Origin: CALKAL01 sp051846895
Lineage (GTDB): Bacteria > Bacillota > Bacilli > Bacillales > Alkalibacillaceae
Assembly (NCBI GenBank): GCA_051846895.1
Contig: JBPYCQ010000001.1
Coordinates: forward strand, 1-64,000
Reading direction: 5' to 3'
DNA length: 64,000 nt
Shown here piece after piece: positions 41,757 to 51,260 of the stretch (positions within the stretch are counted from its first letter, which is position 1; each line of letters starts with the position of its first letter). A model generated the notes under the pieces. It did no database searches and was not told where the DNA came from. It was given only the letters and a program-made list of their open reading frames with translations. Both the position numbers and the translations under genes were made by a program.

Positions 41757-42473
41757 CTAATTTTCGTCAGTAAATATCACTTTTCCGTCTTCCAGAATCA
41801 TAGGTGGTGAATAAGCCGGCGTAAAAGGATAATACTCAGTTAACAAATATCTTAAATCGCGATCATAGCTTTCAATTTGATGTTCTTGTATTAGTTGATA
41901 GACATCTGGTCGATAATCTACTAGAGCTTCTCCATCTAAGTTTATAATGACGTCTAACTCGGTTCCTGAATATGGACTTGTCACAGTTAGATCGTCTTTA
42001 TTATTTATCTTATTCTTGTCTATTTCAAAATAGTCATCAAATATTTTATTTGCAAATGGAGGATAGATATTTTTATTACGATATAGTGTAATCTCATAAT
42101 TTATTGATCGTAATTTTTGGGTTAACCGGACATCTACCACTTTAACAAGTGCTTCATCTTCAGGGTCAACTATGACATATGTATAGTAACCCCCTTGCTC
42201 GTAGGCATTTTTAGGTGTCTCACCTAATATGTTTAATTCTTTAAGTTTATTAAAATCTACAGGATATTTAACGAACAAATCAACATCCGAATCTCTAGTT
42301 AAAATAGGTAATAGACCATTTTGTCTATCGCGATATTCATGAACCGCCGCTTGTACACGTTCTAATTGTTCATCATTTGTAGGCATATTTTGTTTTAAGC
42401 GTTCATCTGGATATAAACAAGCAGATAGAACAGTTAATATGACTAATAATAATAATAGCTTTATTTTCTTCAT
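41757..42473 (-). CDS. yphF: YphF-like lipoprotein
   Basis: The 238-aa protein has a lipoprotein signal peptide with hydrophobic leucines and the lipobox LSAC ending at about residue 19, so it should be anchored to the outer face of the membrane. The remainder lacks recognisable catalytic motifs. Position upstream of spoIVA and size fit YphF, whose function is unknown. The ATG at 42473 is chosen because it starts the signal peptide (MKKIKLLLL) and follows a G-rich site. It is paired with yphE. Confidence 0.82.
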   Translation of the reverse strand: MKKIKLLLLLVILTVLSACLYPDERLKQNMPTNDEQLERVQAAVHEYRDRQNGLLPILTRDSDVDLFVKYPVDFNKLKELNILGETPKNAYEQGGYYTYVIVDPEDEALVKVVDVRLTQKLRSINYEITLYRNKNIYPPFANKIFDDYFEIDKNKINNKDDLTVTSPYSGTELDVIINLDGEALVDYRPDVYQLIQEHQIESYDRDLRYLLTEYYPFTPAYSPPMILEDGKVIFTDEN

Positions 42474-42492
42474 TTCATTCAATCCCCCACTA

Positions 42493-42690
42493 CTATGCTG
42501 TTGGTCCACCTAAAACAATAGGAAATATAATAAGACCACCTATAACTAAGCAAGCGTAAGCAATAATAGTTACAATGACTTTAAATATTCCAGATAACTT
42601 ATATCTCGCAAGCAAAATTAAACCTGCTGCTAAAATTAATAAAAACATTCCTATAAACGATATGTACATTCTCATCATTGGATCTGACAT
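42493..42690 (-). CDS. yphE: YphE family small membrane protein (DUF2768)
   Basis: This 65-aa protein has two transmembrane helices (about 8-28 and 34-60) joined by a short basic loop. It matches the YphE/DUF2768 family by size, topology and position between spoVIF/gpsA and yphF. Function is unknown. It begins with MSDPMMRMY after an AAGGGG-type site, and a TATAAT box on the minus strand at 42725-42730 may be part of its promoter. Confidence 0.8.
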   Translation of the reverse strand: MSDPMMRMYISFIGMFLLILAAGLILLARYKLSGIFKVIVTIIAYACLVIGGLIIFPIVLGGPTA

Positions 42691-42812
42691 AACTAACGCC
42701 CCTTCTATATATGTTGCCGTACGTATTATAACATAATTTATGAAAAACTCCTTTTTAAACGATGACGTTTTGTTTACAAAGTAACGACCATGCTCTTATC
42801 TATGAATAAAAC

Positions 42813-42846
42813 AAAAAAAGAGGTGTTGGGGCGCACACCTCTTTTT
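42813..42846 (-). terminator. Terminator downstream of spoVIF
   Basis: AGAGGTGT and ACACCTCT form a stem with a GC-rich TGGGGCGC loop, flanked by A-runs and T-runs. It lies about 100 bases after the spoVIF stop; the intervening stretch holds no ORF. Confidence 0.85.
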
Positions 42847-42943
42847 GACTAATCCTCATAAAAAAGTAGCTCATATAACTGTTGCAATGTATAGTATGAT
42901 GGGATGATACACTTCTGAAACTTCGCTTGCCTATTATTTCAAA

Positions 42944-43207
42944 TTATTTTTTAAAAATTTGTTGTAACATGTTGTAGTCTAACTGATGATTTTTCTTCGT
43001 GATCAACTCTACAATACGATCTTCTTTTTGTTTGCTTAAAGGACGATCCGCCATATTTGCTAATTGTTTCACAAGATTTCTTACTGTTTTTTCATCAGAA
43101 AAGTTTGCATTTTGTAATGATTGAGCCACCCTTACAATTTCCTCAGGGGAAATATTGGCGCTTTTTTTCAAATGATTAAAAATAGTTTGTTGGAAATCTT
43201 GACTCAT
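42944..43207 (-). CDS. spoVIF: Stage VI sporulation protein F
   Basis: The 87-aa protein matches the SpoVIF family: an AQSLQNANFSDEKTVRNLV core (about 27-45) followed by a short basic and helical C-terminus. In B. subtilis SpoVIF is a mother-cell protein needed for late coat assembly through GerE. The ribosome-binding site GGAGGAG is strong and a SigK-like promoter stands upstream. In B. subtilis the gene is elsewhere (formerly yjcC), so its place next to gpsA differs. Confidence 0.82.
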   Translation of the reverse strand: MSQDFQQTIFNHLKKSANISPEEIVRVAQSLQNANFSDEKTVRNLVKQLANMADRPLSKQKEDRIVELITKKNHQLDYNMLQQIFKK

Positions 43208-43238
43208 ATTATGCTCCTCCCTAATATTACATTCATAG

Positions 43239-43265
43239 TACTATATGCGAACTAGGGAGTGCTGT
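43239..43265 (-). promoter_or_regulatory. SigK-like promoter of spoVIF
   Basis: On the minus strand AC (43264-43265), a 16-base gap and CATATAGTA (43239-43247) fit the SigK consensus AC-n16/17-CATAnnnTA at every specified base. The site is about 30 bases before the ATG. Confidence 0.55.
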
Positions 43266-43278
43266 TGTGTGCCTTTCG

Positions 43279-44310
43279 CTAATTTTTTAACAAAATATTA
43301 GATAAATCGCTAATTTCATTCGTACGATCACGTTGCATTAATTGATCAACTACTTGTTTTGGTTCTTTATTATTAAATAATAAATCATAAATTCCAGATG
43401 TAATTGGCATATCAATATTAAGTTTCTTTGACAGTTGATAAACTGCCTTTGTCGTCCTAACTCCTTCAACCACCATGCCCATTTGTTCTAGAATGTCGTC
43501 TAATTTATATCCTTTACCAAGCATATTTCCAGCCCGCCAATTACGACTATGCGTACTTGTGCAAGTTACAATTAAATCGCCAACTCCAGTTAAACCAGCA
43601 AATGTTAAAGGATTTGCATTCAATTGAACACCAAGTCGTGTAATCTCCGCTAATCCTCTCGTAATTAACGCTGCTTTTGCATTATCACCGTAGCCAAGAC
43701 CATCGGAAATACCCGCTCCTAAAGCAATGATATTTTTAATGGCTCCACCTATTTCCACCCCAACAATATCATCATTTGTATATACTCGAAAATTTTCATT
43801 AATAAACAAATCTTGAGTTTTCTCAGCGTTTTGTTTATTTCTTGAAGAGGCAGTTACCGTGGTTGGTTGTCTTTTAGCTACCTCTTCAGCATGACTTGGT
43901 CCTGATAAAACAACTATTTGATTTTGCAAATCATTTCCTAGCTCATCCTCAATCATCTCTGAAACACGTTTATGTGTTTCAGGTTCAATACCTTTAGATG
44001 CATGAATAATGATTTGGTTATCTTTTAAATATGGTTTGAGTTGTTGACAAACCTCCCGAATCGCTTTTGTTGGAACAACTAATAAAATATATTCACATTC
44101 TTGAACAGTCTCCTGGATTTGATTATAAGCTTGTATATTTTTAGGTAATTCCACTGACGGTAAGTATTTGCTGTTTGTATGTTGTTGATTTATTTCATCT
44201 ACTTGAGTTTGACGGTATGACCACATTTTAATTTCATGATTGTTATCTGCTAATACGAGTGCTAAAGCTGTTCCCCAGCTTCCTGCACCGATTACGGCAA
44301 CTTTCCCCAT
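43279..44310 (-). CDS. gpsA: Glycerol-3-phosphate dehydrogenase [NAD(P)+]
   Basis: The 343-aa enzyme reduces dihydroxyacetone phosphate to glycerol-3-phosphate, the backbone of phospholipids and teichoic acids. The Rossmann motif GAGSWGTALA lies at about 8-17. The catalytic Lys sits in the HASKGIE region near 105, and the second Lys in the GGAIKNIIALGAG segment near 190. The start at 44310 has GAGGTG upstream. It forms an operon with der, the conserved der-gpsA pair. Confidence 0.96.
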   Translation of the reverse strand: MGKVAVIGAGSWGTALALVLADNNHEIKMWSYRQTQVDEINQQHTNSKYLPSVELPKNIQAYNQIQETVQECEYILLVVPTKAIREVCQQLKPYLKDNQIIIHASKGIEPETHKRVSEMIEDELGNDLQNQIVVLSGPSHAEEVAKRQPTTVTASSRNKQNAEKTQDLFINENFRVYTNDDIVGVEIGGAIKNIIALGAGISDGLGYGDNAKAALITRGLAEITRLGVQLNANPLTFAGLTGVGDLIVTCTSTHSRNWRAGNMLGKGYKLDDILEQMGMVVEGVRTTKAVYQLSKKLNIDMPITSGIYDLLFNNKEPKQVVDQLMQRDRTNEISDLSNILLKN

Positions 44311-44325
44311 ATGACTCACCTCAAA

Positions 44326-45636
44326 TTATTTTCGCTGACGTGCATATATTTTAATTGGAGTTCCTAAAAAGCCGAAAGCTTCCCGAATTCGGTTTTCTAA
44401 AAAACGTTCGTACGTAAAGTGCATTAATTTAGGGTCATTAACAAAAACGACAAATGTAGGTGGTTTTGTTGCCACTTGTGTCGTATATAAAATTTTAAGT
44501 TTTTGACCTTTAACTGATGGTGTCGGATTCATAGCTAATGCATCTTCAATCACTTCATTTAACACATTAGTTTGTACACGTAAAGCATGATTTTCACTTA
44601 CCTGAACGACCATTGGTAATAAGGTATGAGTCCTTTTCTTAGTTTTTGCTGACAAGAACACAATAGGTGCATACGATAAGTATTGAAAATTTTGTCTTAC
44701 CTCTTTTTCGAATTCTTTCATTGTATGTTGATCTTTTTCAACTGTATCCCATTTGTTAACAACAATAACGATTCCTTTTCCTGCTTCATGTGCATAACCT
44801 GCGATTCTCTTGTCCTGTTCAATTATGCCCGTTTCTGCATCAATCACGACTAAGACGACATCTGATCTCTCAATAGCTTTAAGTGCTCTTAATACGCTAT
44901 ATTTTTCAGTTGTTTCATATACTTTACCGCGCTTTCTCATTCCTGCTGTATCGATAATTGTAAATTGCTCCCCATCACGACTAAACTTCGTATCAATGGC
45001 ATCTTTAGTTGTACCCGCAATGTTACTTACAATCACTCGGTCTTCTCCTAAAATAGCGTTTACGAGTGATGATTTCCCGACATTAGGACGGCCTATTAAT
45101 GAAAAATATATGCGTTCTTCATCATCTTCATCACTATTACGGTTTGGAAAGTGCTTTATTACTTCATCCAACACATCTCCTAAACCGAGCCCATGAGTGC
45201 CTGAGATGGGGTAAGGTTGTCCAAAACCTAATGAATAAAACTCATATAATAAGTCGTGCATATCATAATTATCTATTTTATTGACCGCTAATACGACCGG
45301 TTTGTTTGAACGGTATAGTATTTTAGCCACTTCTTCATCCGCTGCTGTAATACCTTCACGTCCATTGACAATAAAAATAATAACATCCGCTTCATCTATC
45401 GCAATTGCTGCCTGTTCACGTACTTGTACAATTAAGGGTTCATCACTTAAATCGATTCCACCAGTATCAATTAAATTAAAAGTTGTGTTTAACCATTCGG
45501 CTTCTGCATATATTCTATCCCTAGTTACACCGGGGGTATCTTCAACAATAGATATACGTTCACCTACTAAACGATTAAAAATGGTTGATTTACCAACATT
45601 AGGTCTACCAACTATTGCGACAACCGATTTTCTCAT
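44326..45636 (-). CDS. der: Ribosome-associated GTPase Der (EngA)
   Basis: This 436-aa protein has two tandem GTPase domains and a C-terminal KH-like domain. It functions in 50S subunit assembly. Walker A motifs GRPNVGKST and GRPNVGKSS are at about 9-17 and 181-189. DTAG/DTGG switch II motifs and NKxD motifs (NKID, NKWD) are present in both halves. The start at 45636 gives a length identical to B. subtilis Der; the ATG nine bases earlier abuts the AAGGA site. Downstream gene gpsA follows after 15 bases. Confidence 0.97.
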   Translation of the reverse strand: MRKSVVAIVGRPNVGKSTIFNRLVGERISIVEDTPGVTRDRIYAEAEWLNTTFNLIDTGGIDLSDEPLIVQVREQAAIAIDEADVIIFIVNGREGITAADEEVAKILYRSNKPVVLAVNKIDNYDMHDLLYEFYSLGFGQPYPISGTHGLGLGDVLDEVIKHFPNRNSDEDDEERIYFSLIGRPNVGKSSLVNAILGEDRVIVSNIAGTTKDAIDTKFSRDGEQFTIIDTAGMRKRGKVYETTEKYSVLRALKAIERSDVVLVVIDAETGIIEQDKRIAGYAHEAGKGIVIVVNKWDTVEKDQHTMKEFEKEVRQNFQYLSYAPIVFLSAKTKKRTHTLLPMVVQVSENHALRVQTNVLNEVIEDALAMNPTPSVKGQKLKILYTTQVATKPPTFVVFVNDPKLMHFTYERFLENRIREAFGFLGTPIKIYARQRK

Positions 45637-45693
45637 CGCCTTCATTCCTTTTTTAGTTAAATTAACTCTGTCAACATTATAAATTAATATTGT

Positions 45694-45727
45694 TTCTATA
45701 AAAAAAAGCGGCTAAAGCCACTTTTTT
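45694..45727 (-). terminator. Terminator after ypfD
   Basis: On the minus strand AAGTGGC, TTTA loop and GCCGCTT (one G-U pair) are followed by a run of T. It lies about 65 bases after the ypfD stop and before der. Confidence 0.85.
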
Positions 45728-45791
45728 ATGGCAACTATTTTCGGATATATATTTTATAATAGATCCCGAAAAAGTTAATCATCACTTATAA

Positions 45792-46934
45792 TTAATTATT
45801 AAAATCTTTTAGTTGATCACCGATTAAGTCACCTAGTTGAAATGTTGAATCGTCACTTTCTGTTTGATATTTTTTATACTCTTCATTAACTTTATCTTCC
45901 TCAGCTTCTTTAATACTTAAGGAAATACGTTTCTCTTTTTCATTAATGTCTAATACTTTCACTTTGACTTTTTGTCCTTCTGTTAGAACTTCTTGTGGAT
46001 TACCAATGTGTTCTCCAGAAATTTGTGATATGTGGACTAATCCTTCGACACCTGGCTTAATTTCGACAAATGCACCAAAATTCACCAACCGTTTAACAGT
46101 TCCTTCAACTATTGTTCCTTGTTTAAATTCGTCTGAAATACCACTCCATGGACCAGGTAACGTATCTTTAAGTGATAAAGAAATTCTTTCGGTGTCACGA
46201 TCGACTGATAATACTTTAACTTTAATTGTATCACCAGTATTCACAACATCTGTAACTTGGTCAACTCTTTCGTGTGATAATTGAGAAATATGAACGAGTC
46301 CATCCACTCCATTACCTAAATTAACGAACGCACCGAAATTTGTAATACGTTCTACGGTCCCTTCGACTATATTTCCAGGCTTTAATTGATCAAATAGATC
46401 ACTTTTACGAGCTTTCTCTTCTTCTTCACTCACTGCACGATGTGAAACAATGACTCGATTTTTTTCTTTATCCATTTCCATCACTCGTACCCGTAAGGAT
46501 TTCCCTTTATAACCTGAAAAATCCTCAACAAAGTATGTCTCGACTTGAGAGGCAGGCATAAATGCACGTAAGCCAACATCAACTATTAGGCCACCATTTA
46601 CAACATCGATTACTGTTGCGTCTATAATGTCTTGACTTTCTAATTTAGATTCTAAAGATTGCCATACATTTTTACGGTCTAAATCCCTCTTTGAAAGAAT
46701 AATGGCTTCGTCTTCAATTTTTTTAACGATGACGTCAATTTCATCCCCTTCAGAAACTACTTCATTCGTATGCTCTACATGGAGATGCGATAATTCAGAA
46801 ATTGGAATAATACCATCAAATTTGTAACCAATATCAGCAATGACTTGTTTCTCTTCTAATTTAATGACTTTAGCTTTTATCTCATCTCCAACTTCAACAT
46901 TATGATTTGTCTGTTTTTCTTGATTTTCACTCAT
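45792..46934 (-). CDS. ypfD: S1 RNA-binding domain protein YpfD (RpsA homologue)
   Basis: The 380-aa protein has four S1 domains, at about 16-85, 100-168, 188-258 and 275-345. The last two carry the clear GTVxRxxNFGAFVxxxxGVxGLVHISQ pattern. It corresponds to B. subtilis YpfD, a shorter homologue of ribosomal protein S1. Whether it is stably ribosome-bound is doubtful, since Firmicutes do not need S1 for initiation. The Shine-Dalgarno AAGGAGG is ideal. It follows cmk and plsC. Confidence 0.94.
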   Translation of the reverse strand: MSENQEKQTNHNVEVGDEIKAKVIKLEEKQVIADIGYKFDGIIPISELSHLHVEHTNEVVSEGDEIDVIVKKIEDEAIILSKRDLDRKNVWQSLESKLESQDIIDATVIDVVNGGLIVDVGLRAFMPASQVETYFVEDFSGYKGKSLRVRVMEMDKEKNRVIVSHRAVSEEEEKARKSDLFDQLKPGNIVEGTVERITNFGAFVNLGNGVDGLVHISQLSHERVDQVTDVVNTGDTIKVKVLSVDRDTERISLSLKDTLPGPWSGISDEFKQGTIVEGTVKRLVNFGAFVEIKPGVEGLVHISQISGEHIGNPQEVLTEGQKVKVKVLDINEKEKRISLSIKEAEEDKVNEEYKKYQTESDDSTFQLGDLIGDQLKDFNN

Positions 46935-46989
46935 GTTATTTCCTCCTTAAAAGCGTACCTACTCACCATTCTACATAAATAATATCATA

Positions 46990-47568
46990 TTAGCGATGTT
47001 CATCTAATAAAGCTTGGATATTCATCATTATTTCATCAGTTACTTCTTGAGCTGTAGGTTTTTCCTTTTTTAATGTTTCAAACTCAATAGGCTTCCCAAA
47101 AATAACCTTTAAAGGTGTGAATTTTTTATATGAACCTATAATTGCACATGGGATAACAGTTGCATTAGATCGCATTGCAAAAAAACCTGCACCTGCTAGA
47201 CCCTTTTTCAATTCACCATCTTTACTTCTAGTACCTTCTGGAAATAGCCCTAATGTGTGGCCTTCATCTAAAAGCTTTAAAGCTGTTCTTAAAGCTTGAC
47301 GATCACGCATACCACGTTTTACTGGGAAAGCATTGAGATTTGATAATAATATATTTAAACTTTTCTTTTGAAAAAGTTCTTCTTTAGCCATAAAATGAAC
47401 GGTTCTTGGAAAGGTAATACCAACAACTGGCGGATCAAAGTTTGATATATGATTTGAGCAGACAATAACTGGACCATCTTTCGGTACATTTTCCTTACCT
47501 ATCACTCTTATTTTAAACATAATTTTAAAAATCATTAATACAACTATTTTAGCAAATTTATAAAACAT
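46990..47568 (-). CDS. plsC: 1-acyl-sn-glycerol-3-phosphate acyltransferase
   Basis: The 192-aa membrane-associated enzyme acylates lysophosphatidic acid to phosphatidic acid. The catalytic NHxxxxD motif is NHISNFD (about 37-43) and the glycerophosphate-binding motif is FPEGTRS (about 112-118). A short hydrophobic N-terminus serves as membrane anchor. It starts one base after the cmk stop, so the two are co-translated; the cmk-plsC-ypfD order is frequent in Bacillaceae. GpsA in the same region supplies glycerol-3-phosphate for this pathway. Confidence 0.93.
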   Translation of the reverse strand: MFYKFAKIVVLMIFKIMFKIRVIGKENVPKDGPVIVCSNHISNFDPPVVGITFPRTVHFMAKEELFQKKSLNILLSNLNAFPVKRGMRDRQALRTALKLLDEGHTLGLFPEGTRSKDGELKKGLAGAGFFAMRSNATVIPCAIIGSYKKFTPLKVIFGKPIEFETLKKEKPTAQEVTDEIMMNIQALLDEHR

Positions 47569-48246
47569 TTATTGTTCTCCTTCAAAATTCAATTTCTTTT
47601 GAATGATTGTTAGTATATAATTTGTGACTTCGTCAATATCCATATTCGTTGTATCAACTTCTATCGCATCATCTGCTTTGATGAGAGGTGCCATTTCTCT
47701 TTCAGAATCTATCTTGTCCCTCAAACGTATTTCTTCTTTTAATTGCTCTAAATTTGAATCAAAACCATTTGATATATTTTCTTTATGACGTCTGATAGCA
47801 CGTTCCTCTACAGATGCGATTAAGAATATTTTAACTTCAGCATCAGGTAAAACAAAAGAGCCAATATCTCTTCCATCCATGACAACGTTACCAGACTTTG
47901 CTAATTGTCTTTGTTTTTCAACAAGAGTTTTTCTGACTAATTGATGCTTCGCAACGATAGAGACATGATTAGTTATTTCCTTATTACGAATTTCCTTCGT
48001 TACATCATTTTGGTTAAGAAATACACGTTGCCCTTCATCATCGTTTTTGAAAGTAATGGAGACTTCTTTTGCTATATTAGATAAAGCGGATTCATCTTCA
48101 TAATCAACGTTATAGTTAAAGGCTGCTAGAGTAATCGCTCGATACATTGCTCCTGTATCAATATATACATAATTCAGTGTTTTAGCTATTCTCTTTGCTA
48201 CAGTACTTTTTCCTGCTGCTGCTGGTCCATCAATTGCAATTTTCAT
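47569..48246 (-). CDS. cmk: Cytidylate kinase
   Basis: This 225-aa kinase phosphorylates CMP and dCMP with ATP. The P-loop is GPAAAGKST at about 7-15. The DTGAMYRA motif (about 31-38) and the VMDGRDIGSFVLP segment near 100-112 are CMP-kinase signatures. It opens the cmk-plsC-ypfD cluster after an AGGAGG site. Length and motifs are normal. Confidence 0.97.
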   Translation of the reverse strand: MKIAIDGPAAAGKSTVAKRIAKTLNYVYIDTGAMYRAITLAAFNYNVDYEDESALSNIAKEVSITFKNDDEGQRVFLNQNDVTKEIRNKEITNHVSIVAKHQLVRKTLVEKQRQLAKSGNVVMDGRDIGSFVLPDAEVKIFLIASVEERAIRRHKENISNGFDSNLEQLKEEIRLRDKIDSEREMAPLIKADDAIEVDTTNMDIDEVTNYILTIIQKKLNFEGEQ

Positions 48247-48273
48247 TGTATTTAGTCCTCCTAGATGTATAAC

Positions 48274-48951
48274 TTAACGCATATTATATTTACTTTTTCT
48301 AATTTCAAGTTGTTTTACAAAACAGAACTTAATAATTTTTTCCCTTAGCTGGTCATCAATTTTTGTGAACTTATAGGTTATAATGCCTGTTTTACTTGAT
48401 TTATCATTATAAATACAACGTATCACTTGGGCAGTTGCTTTAATATATGTATAATCATTTGAGTCAAAAGGAAGGACAATCGTCACTTCCATTTCATCAC
48501 CAGACTCATACTCATCAAGTTTATCAAATGCTTCAACAGCCATTCCTCCTCCACTAATATCTCTTGTTCGAGTAATCAGCGGGCATTTACTTTCGTCTAG
48601 AGGATAAAGGGCAACATCTAATGCGACATCTATTCGTACGTATTCTCTTCGTTGAATTTTATGTAATTGATCTTTTGTCGGTCTTTTAACTAGTAAAACA
48701 CGTAAATTATTTAGCATTTTCCTGCCAGTAATATGAGTATGATATTTATATATATTACCATCTTGTGCGATAAATGAAACTTGGATCTCAGACCCGTCAA
48801 TTAATAAAGCTGTTTTTCCTGTTTTCTCATTAATCGGATAATCAATATATAGCTTTTGTTTAGTTATTTCAACAAGTTTACTTGAAAAACGTTCTTGAAT
48901 GATACCATTTTGTAACGTTTCGATTGTAATACGCATTCCAACAACAAACAT
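48274..48951 (-). CDS. motI: PilZ-domain c-di-GMP receptor MotI (YpfA)
   Basis: The 225-aa protein has an N-terminal YcgR-like domain and a C-terminal PilZ domain. The c-di-GMP-binding arginines are in QRREYVRID (about 103-111), followed by DISGGGMAV near 137-145. In B. subtilis MotI binds MotA when c-di-GMP is high and brakes the flagellar motor. With cheR in the same window this supports a motile lifestyle. The start at 48951 has GGAGGGG upstream. Confidence 0.9.
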   Translation of the reverse strand: MFVVGMRITIETLQNGIIQERFSSKLVEITKQKLYIDYPINEKTGKTALLIDGSEIQVSFIAQDGNIYKYHTHITGRKMLNNLRVLLVKRPTKDQLHKIQRREYVRIDVALDVALYPLDESKCPLITRTRDISGGGMAVEAFDKLDEYESGDEMEVTIVLPFDSNDYTYIKATAQVIRCIYNDKSSKTGIITYKFTKIDDQLREKIIKFCFVKQLEIRKSKYNMR

Positions 48952-48986
48952 AATTGACCCCTCCACCCTTTACTACTCTTATTATT

Positions 48987-49032
48987 ACAAAAAAAAAGAG
49001 AAAGGAAAAGACTAAACCGTCTTTTCCTTTAC
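48987..49032 (-). terminator. Terminator after ypeB
   Basis: AAAGGAAAAGAC (49001-49012) and GTCTTTTCCTTT (49019-49030) form a 12-bp stem with a 6-base loop. CTCTTTTTTTTT follows on the minus strand. It closes the sleB-ypeB operon. Confidence 0.93.
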
Positions 49033-49038
49033 TTTTTG

Positions 49039-50379
49039 TTATTGATACAATTCTTCTTTTTGCTTTAATAACTCTACTCTCTCTTCAAATCCGTCATCTG
49101 AATTTATATAGACGCGATACGTATTTTCATTCATAGTTCCGATTAATTCATAAGTTAATACTTCTTCCCCTAGGTCATTTTCAATCACAGATAATCGAGT
49201 TTCCTGAATATCAATATTAGGATTTACTTTGTTGATCGCTTCTTCTTCAGATAGTTTAGCCGTAAATGTGTCTTGGTCTCTTGAATATTGATTGATTATA
49301 TAATCTCGTGCACTTAGACCGAGTATATCCCCATTATCTAATGCGACTTTAACTTGAATCGTATCTGGATGGAAGTATATTTGTTCGTCATTCACATATA
49401 CAAATTGAAATACGCCGATATGTTCATATTGTGCGCTTCCGATTACTTCAACGTTCTCATACCCTAAACTGTTTAACAGTTCTGAAGCCTTATTCATCCC
49501 TTCATGCAAACCGATTTTCCTTTCATTAATATCCCTATTTAGGAGATAAGAAATCATGTTTGCACCTTGCTTTGTGACATCTGCATACCCATATAATTCA
49601 TCTGTTTCAAATGTGACATGATACATCGGAATATCAGAACCATCACCCGTCTCTGACACTCGCATAACAACATCGTCATTTAATTTAAATCTTTCTCTCA
49701 CAAATTGCTCTATTTCTTGTTCATTATACTGTTTACCTTCAAGTTTAATTTCTTTTTCGTCTTCAGTAGTTGTAAAAGAAAAGCCACCTTCGTTGTCAGT
49801 TTCTGCAAACTGCTCAGAATTTTTTTCAATTGTTTTTAATCCGTCAATAATCGTGTTATCTGCTGGTTCGTTAGTTGCCAGGGCTAATTCAACATCCATC
49901 CAACGTAATCCTTCATTAATAACTTGATATTGAACCGTTCTTAATTCTCTTTTAATTTCATTTGATTTTTCATGTAGTTGATTTAATAAATCAATTTCAT
50001 CTTCATTTAATGGATCTTCATCTAAACGACGTATGGCAACTCGATAAGAGAAATCACCTATATTAGTTAAAAATTCTTCCGTTTTATTAAAAGGTAATAA
50101 GGTTAATGGTAAATGACCGACAGCTGCATGAGCCTCAGAAGTAACTTTCCATATCTCTGCTAGTTGTGGCGATAATTGTTCAGGTGAATTTGTTGCCAAT
50201 ACTGTACTTATTTTATCGCTTAATAAATCGATTCGATAAGTCAAATCATGAAAAGCGCGTTGATAATTATTTTCTGCTTGAATTAATATAGCGTTTTTAT
50301 CTTGATGTTCTTGATAACCCCAAATGATTGTCCCAATTATACTTATAGTTAATACAACTATTAAACCCCATCGAAACAT
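49039..50379 (-). CDS. ypeB: Germination protein YpeB
   Basis: This 446-aa protein has one N-terminal membrane helix (about 4-20), a helical domain (about 30-200) and a C-terminal region of PepSY repeats. It is required for stable localisation of SleB in the spore and is degraded during germination. It lies 20 bases downstream of sleB and has an AAGGAGG site, the usual bicistronic sleB-ypeB operon. Length is close to the B. subtilis protein. Confidence 0.95.
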   Translation of the reverse strand: MFRWGLIVVLTISIIGTIIWGYQEHQDKNAILIQAENNYQRAFHDLTYRIDLLSDKISTVLATNSPEQLSPQLAEIWKVTSEAHAAVGHLPLTLLPFNKTEEFLTNIGDFSYRVAIRRLDEDPLNEDEIDLLNQLHEKSNEIKRELRTVQYQVINEGLRWMDVELALATNEPADNTIIDGLKTIEKNSEQFAETDNEGGFSFTTTEDEKEIKLEGKQYNEQEIEQFVRERFKLNDDVVMRVSETGDGSDIPMYHVTFETDELYGYADVTKQGANMISYLLNRDINERKIGLHEGMNKASELLNSLGYENVEVIGSAQYEHIGVFQFVYVNDEQIYFHPDTIQVKVALDNGDILGLSARDYIINQYSRDQDTFTAKLSEEEAINKVNPNIDIQETRLSVIENDLGEEVLTYELIGTMNENTYRVYINSDDGFEERVELLKQKEELYQ

Positions 50380-50399
50380 AAATAAATTGCCTCCTTCAA

Positions 50400-51260
50400 C
50401 TATTTACAGAATATATGCTTGCCGATTCTTTTAATTTGAGGTCGAGACCAAATCCAGCTAGAAGTTGCCGTATCAGGGTTGAAATAATAGGTTGCTCCAC
50501 CGGATGGATCCCAGCCATTAATTGCATCCATTACAGCTCTTCTAGCAGAGTCATCAGGTGACATATAAAATTGTCCATCAGCAACAGCTGTAAAAGCTAG
50601 GGGCTCAAATATAATACTCGCAATTGAATCAGGAAAGGTTGGACTATCTAAACGATTTAATATAACCGCGGCAATCGCAACTTTACCTTCATACGGTTCA
50701 CCTCTTGCCTCTGAGTACACAGCTTGTGCTAATAATTGTATATCATTTTGTGAAAATCCTTTGGGCACATTCGTAGCAGTAGGCTGTGGAGGTGTATTTT
50801 GTTGTTTAGTCTGATTCTGATTTTGCTTTGCTTGCTGTTGTTTTTGATTCGATTTATCCGTTTGTGACTGTAAATCTTTTCCACCATAATGTGTAAAATT
50901 GCTCCCACGTTGAATTTGTTCGTTGACATGTTGTTTGTCGTATTTTGTGACCCTTCTTAATGTTTCTTTTGTTTTTTGACCGACTAACCCATCTACCTCA
51001 AGTCCAAATTCATATTGGAAGTTTCTAACTGCCCAATAAGTGCCCCAACCGAACACGCCATCAATTTTTCCATTATAAAATCCGATATATTGTAATCGAG
51101 CTTGTAACTCAATTACATCTTCTCCAGTAGCACCATGTTGGATTACTTGATTACTAAATGCATCAGTAGTTAATTGAGTAGTAGTTGTTGTGATGCCAAC
51201 TATTAATAAACAAGCGATTATTAGCTTTATTATTTGATTGCTTTTATTTTTCATCTTCAA
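50400..51260 (-). CDS. sleB: Spore cortex-lytic enzyme SleB
   Basis: The 286-aa protein has a signal peptide (about 1-33) and a peptidoglycan-binding domain (about 38-92, with LQARLQYIGFYNG and VDGLVGQKT). A Gln/Asn/Lys-rich linker (about 125-165) follows, then the catalytic Hydrolase_2 domain, in which the lytic transglycosylase Glu lies in SEARGEPYEG. It degrades muramic-lactam cortex during germination. The start is probably TTG at 51260, 10 bases after GGAGG; the ATG two codons later is 16 bases away. Confidence 0.95.
   Translation of the reverse strand: MKMKNKSNQIIKLIIACLLIVGITTTTTQLTTDAFSNQVIQHGATGEDVIELQARLQYIGFYNGKIDGVFGWGTYWAVRNFQYEFGLEVDGLVGQKTKETLRRVTKYDKQHVNEQIQRGSNFTHYGGKDLQSQTDKSNQKQQQAKQNQNQTKQQNTPPQPTATNVPKGFSQNDIQLLAQAVYSEARGEPYEGKVAIAAVILNRLDSPTFPDSIASIIFEPLAFTAVADGQFYMSPDDSARRAVMDAINGWDPSGGATYYFNPDTATSSWIWSRPQIKRIGKHIFCK

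Noticed and set aside
42847..42943. A small gene or RNA between spoVIF and its terminator
   Set aside because: The only open frames are under 15 codons and no stable fold other than the terminator is visible.
45281..45682. A 133-codon plus-strand ORF over der
   Set aside because: It mirrors the first GTPase domain of Der; no ribosome-binding site or known motif.
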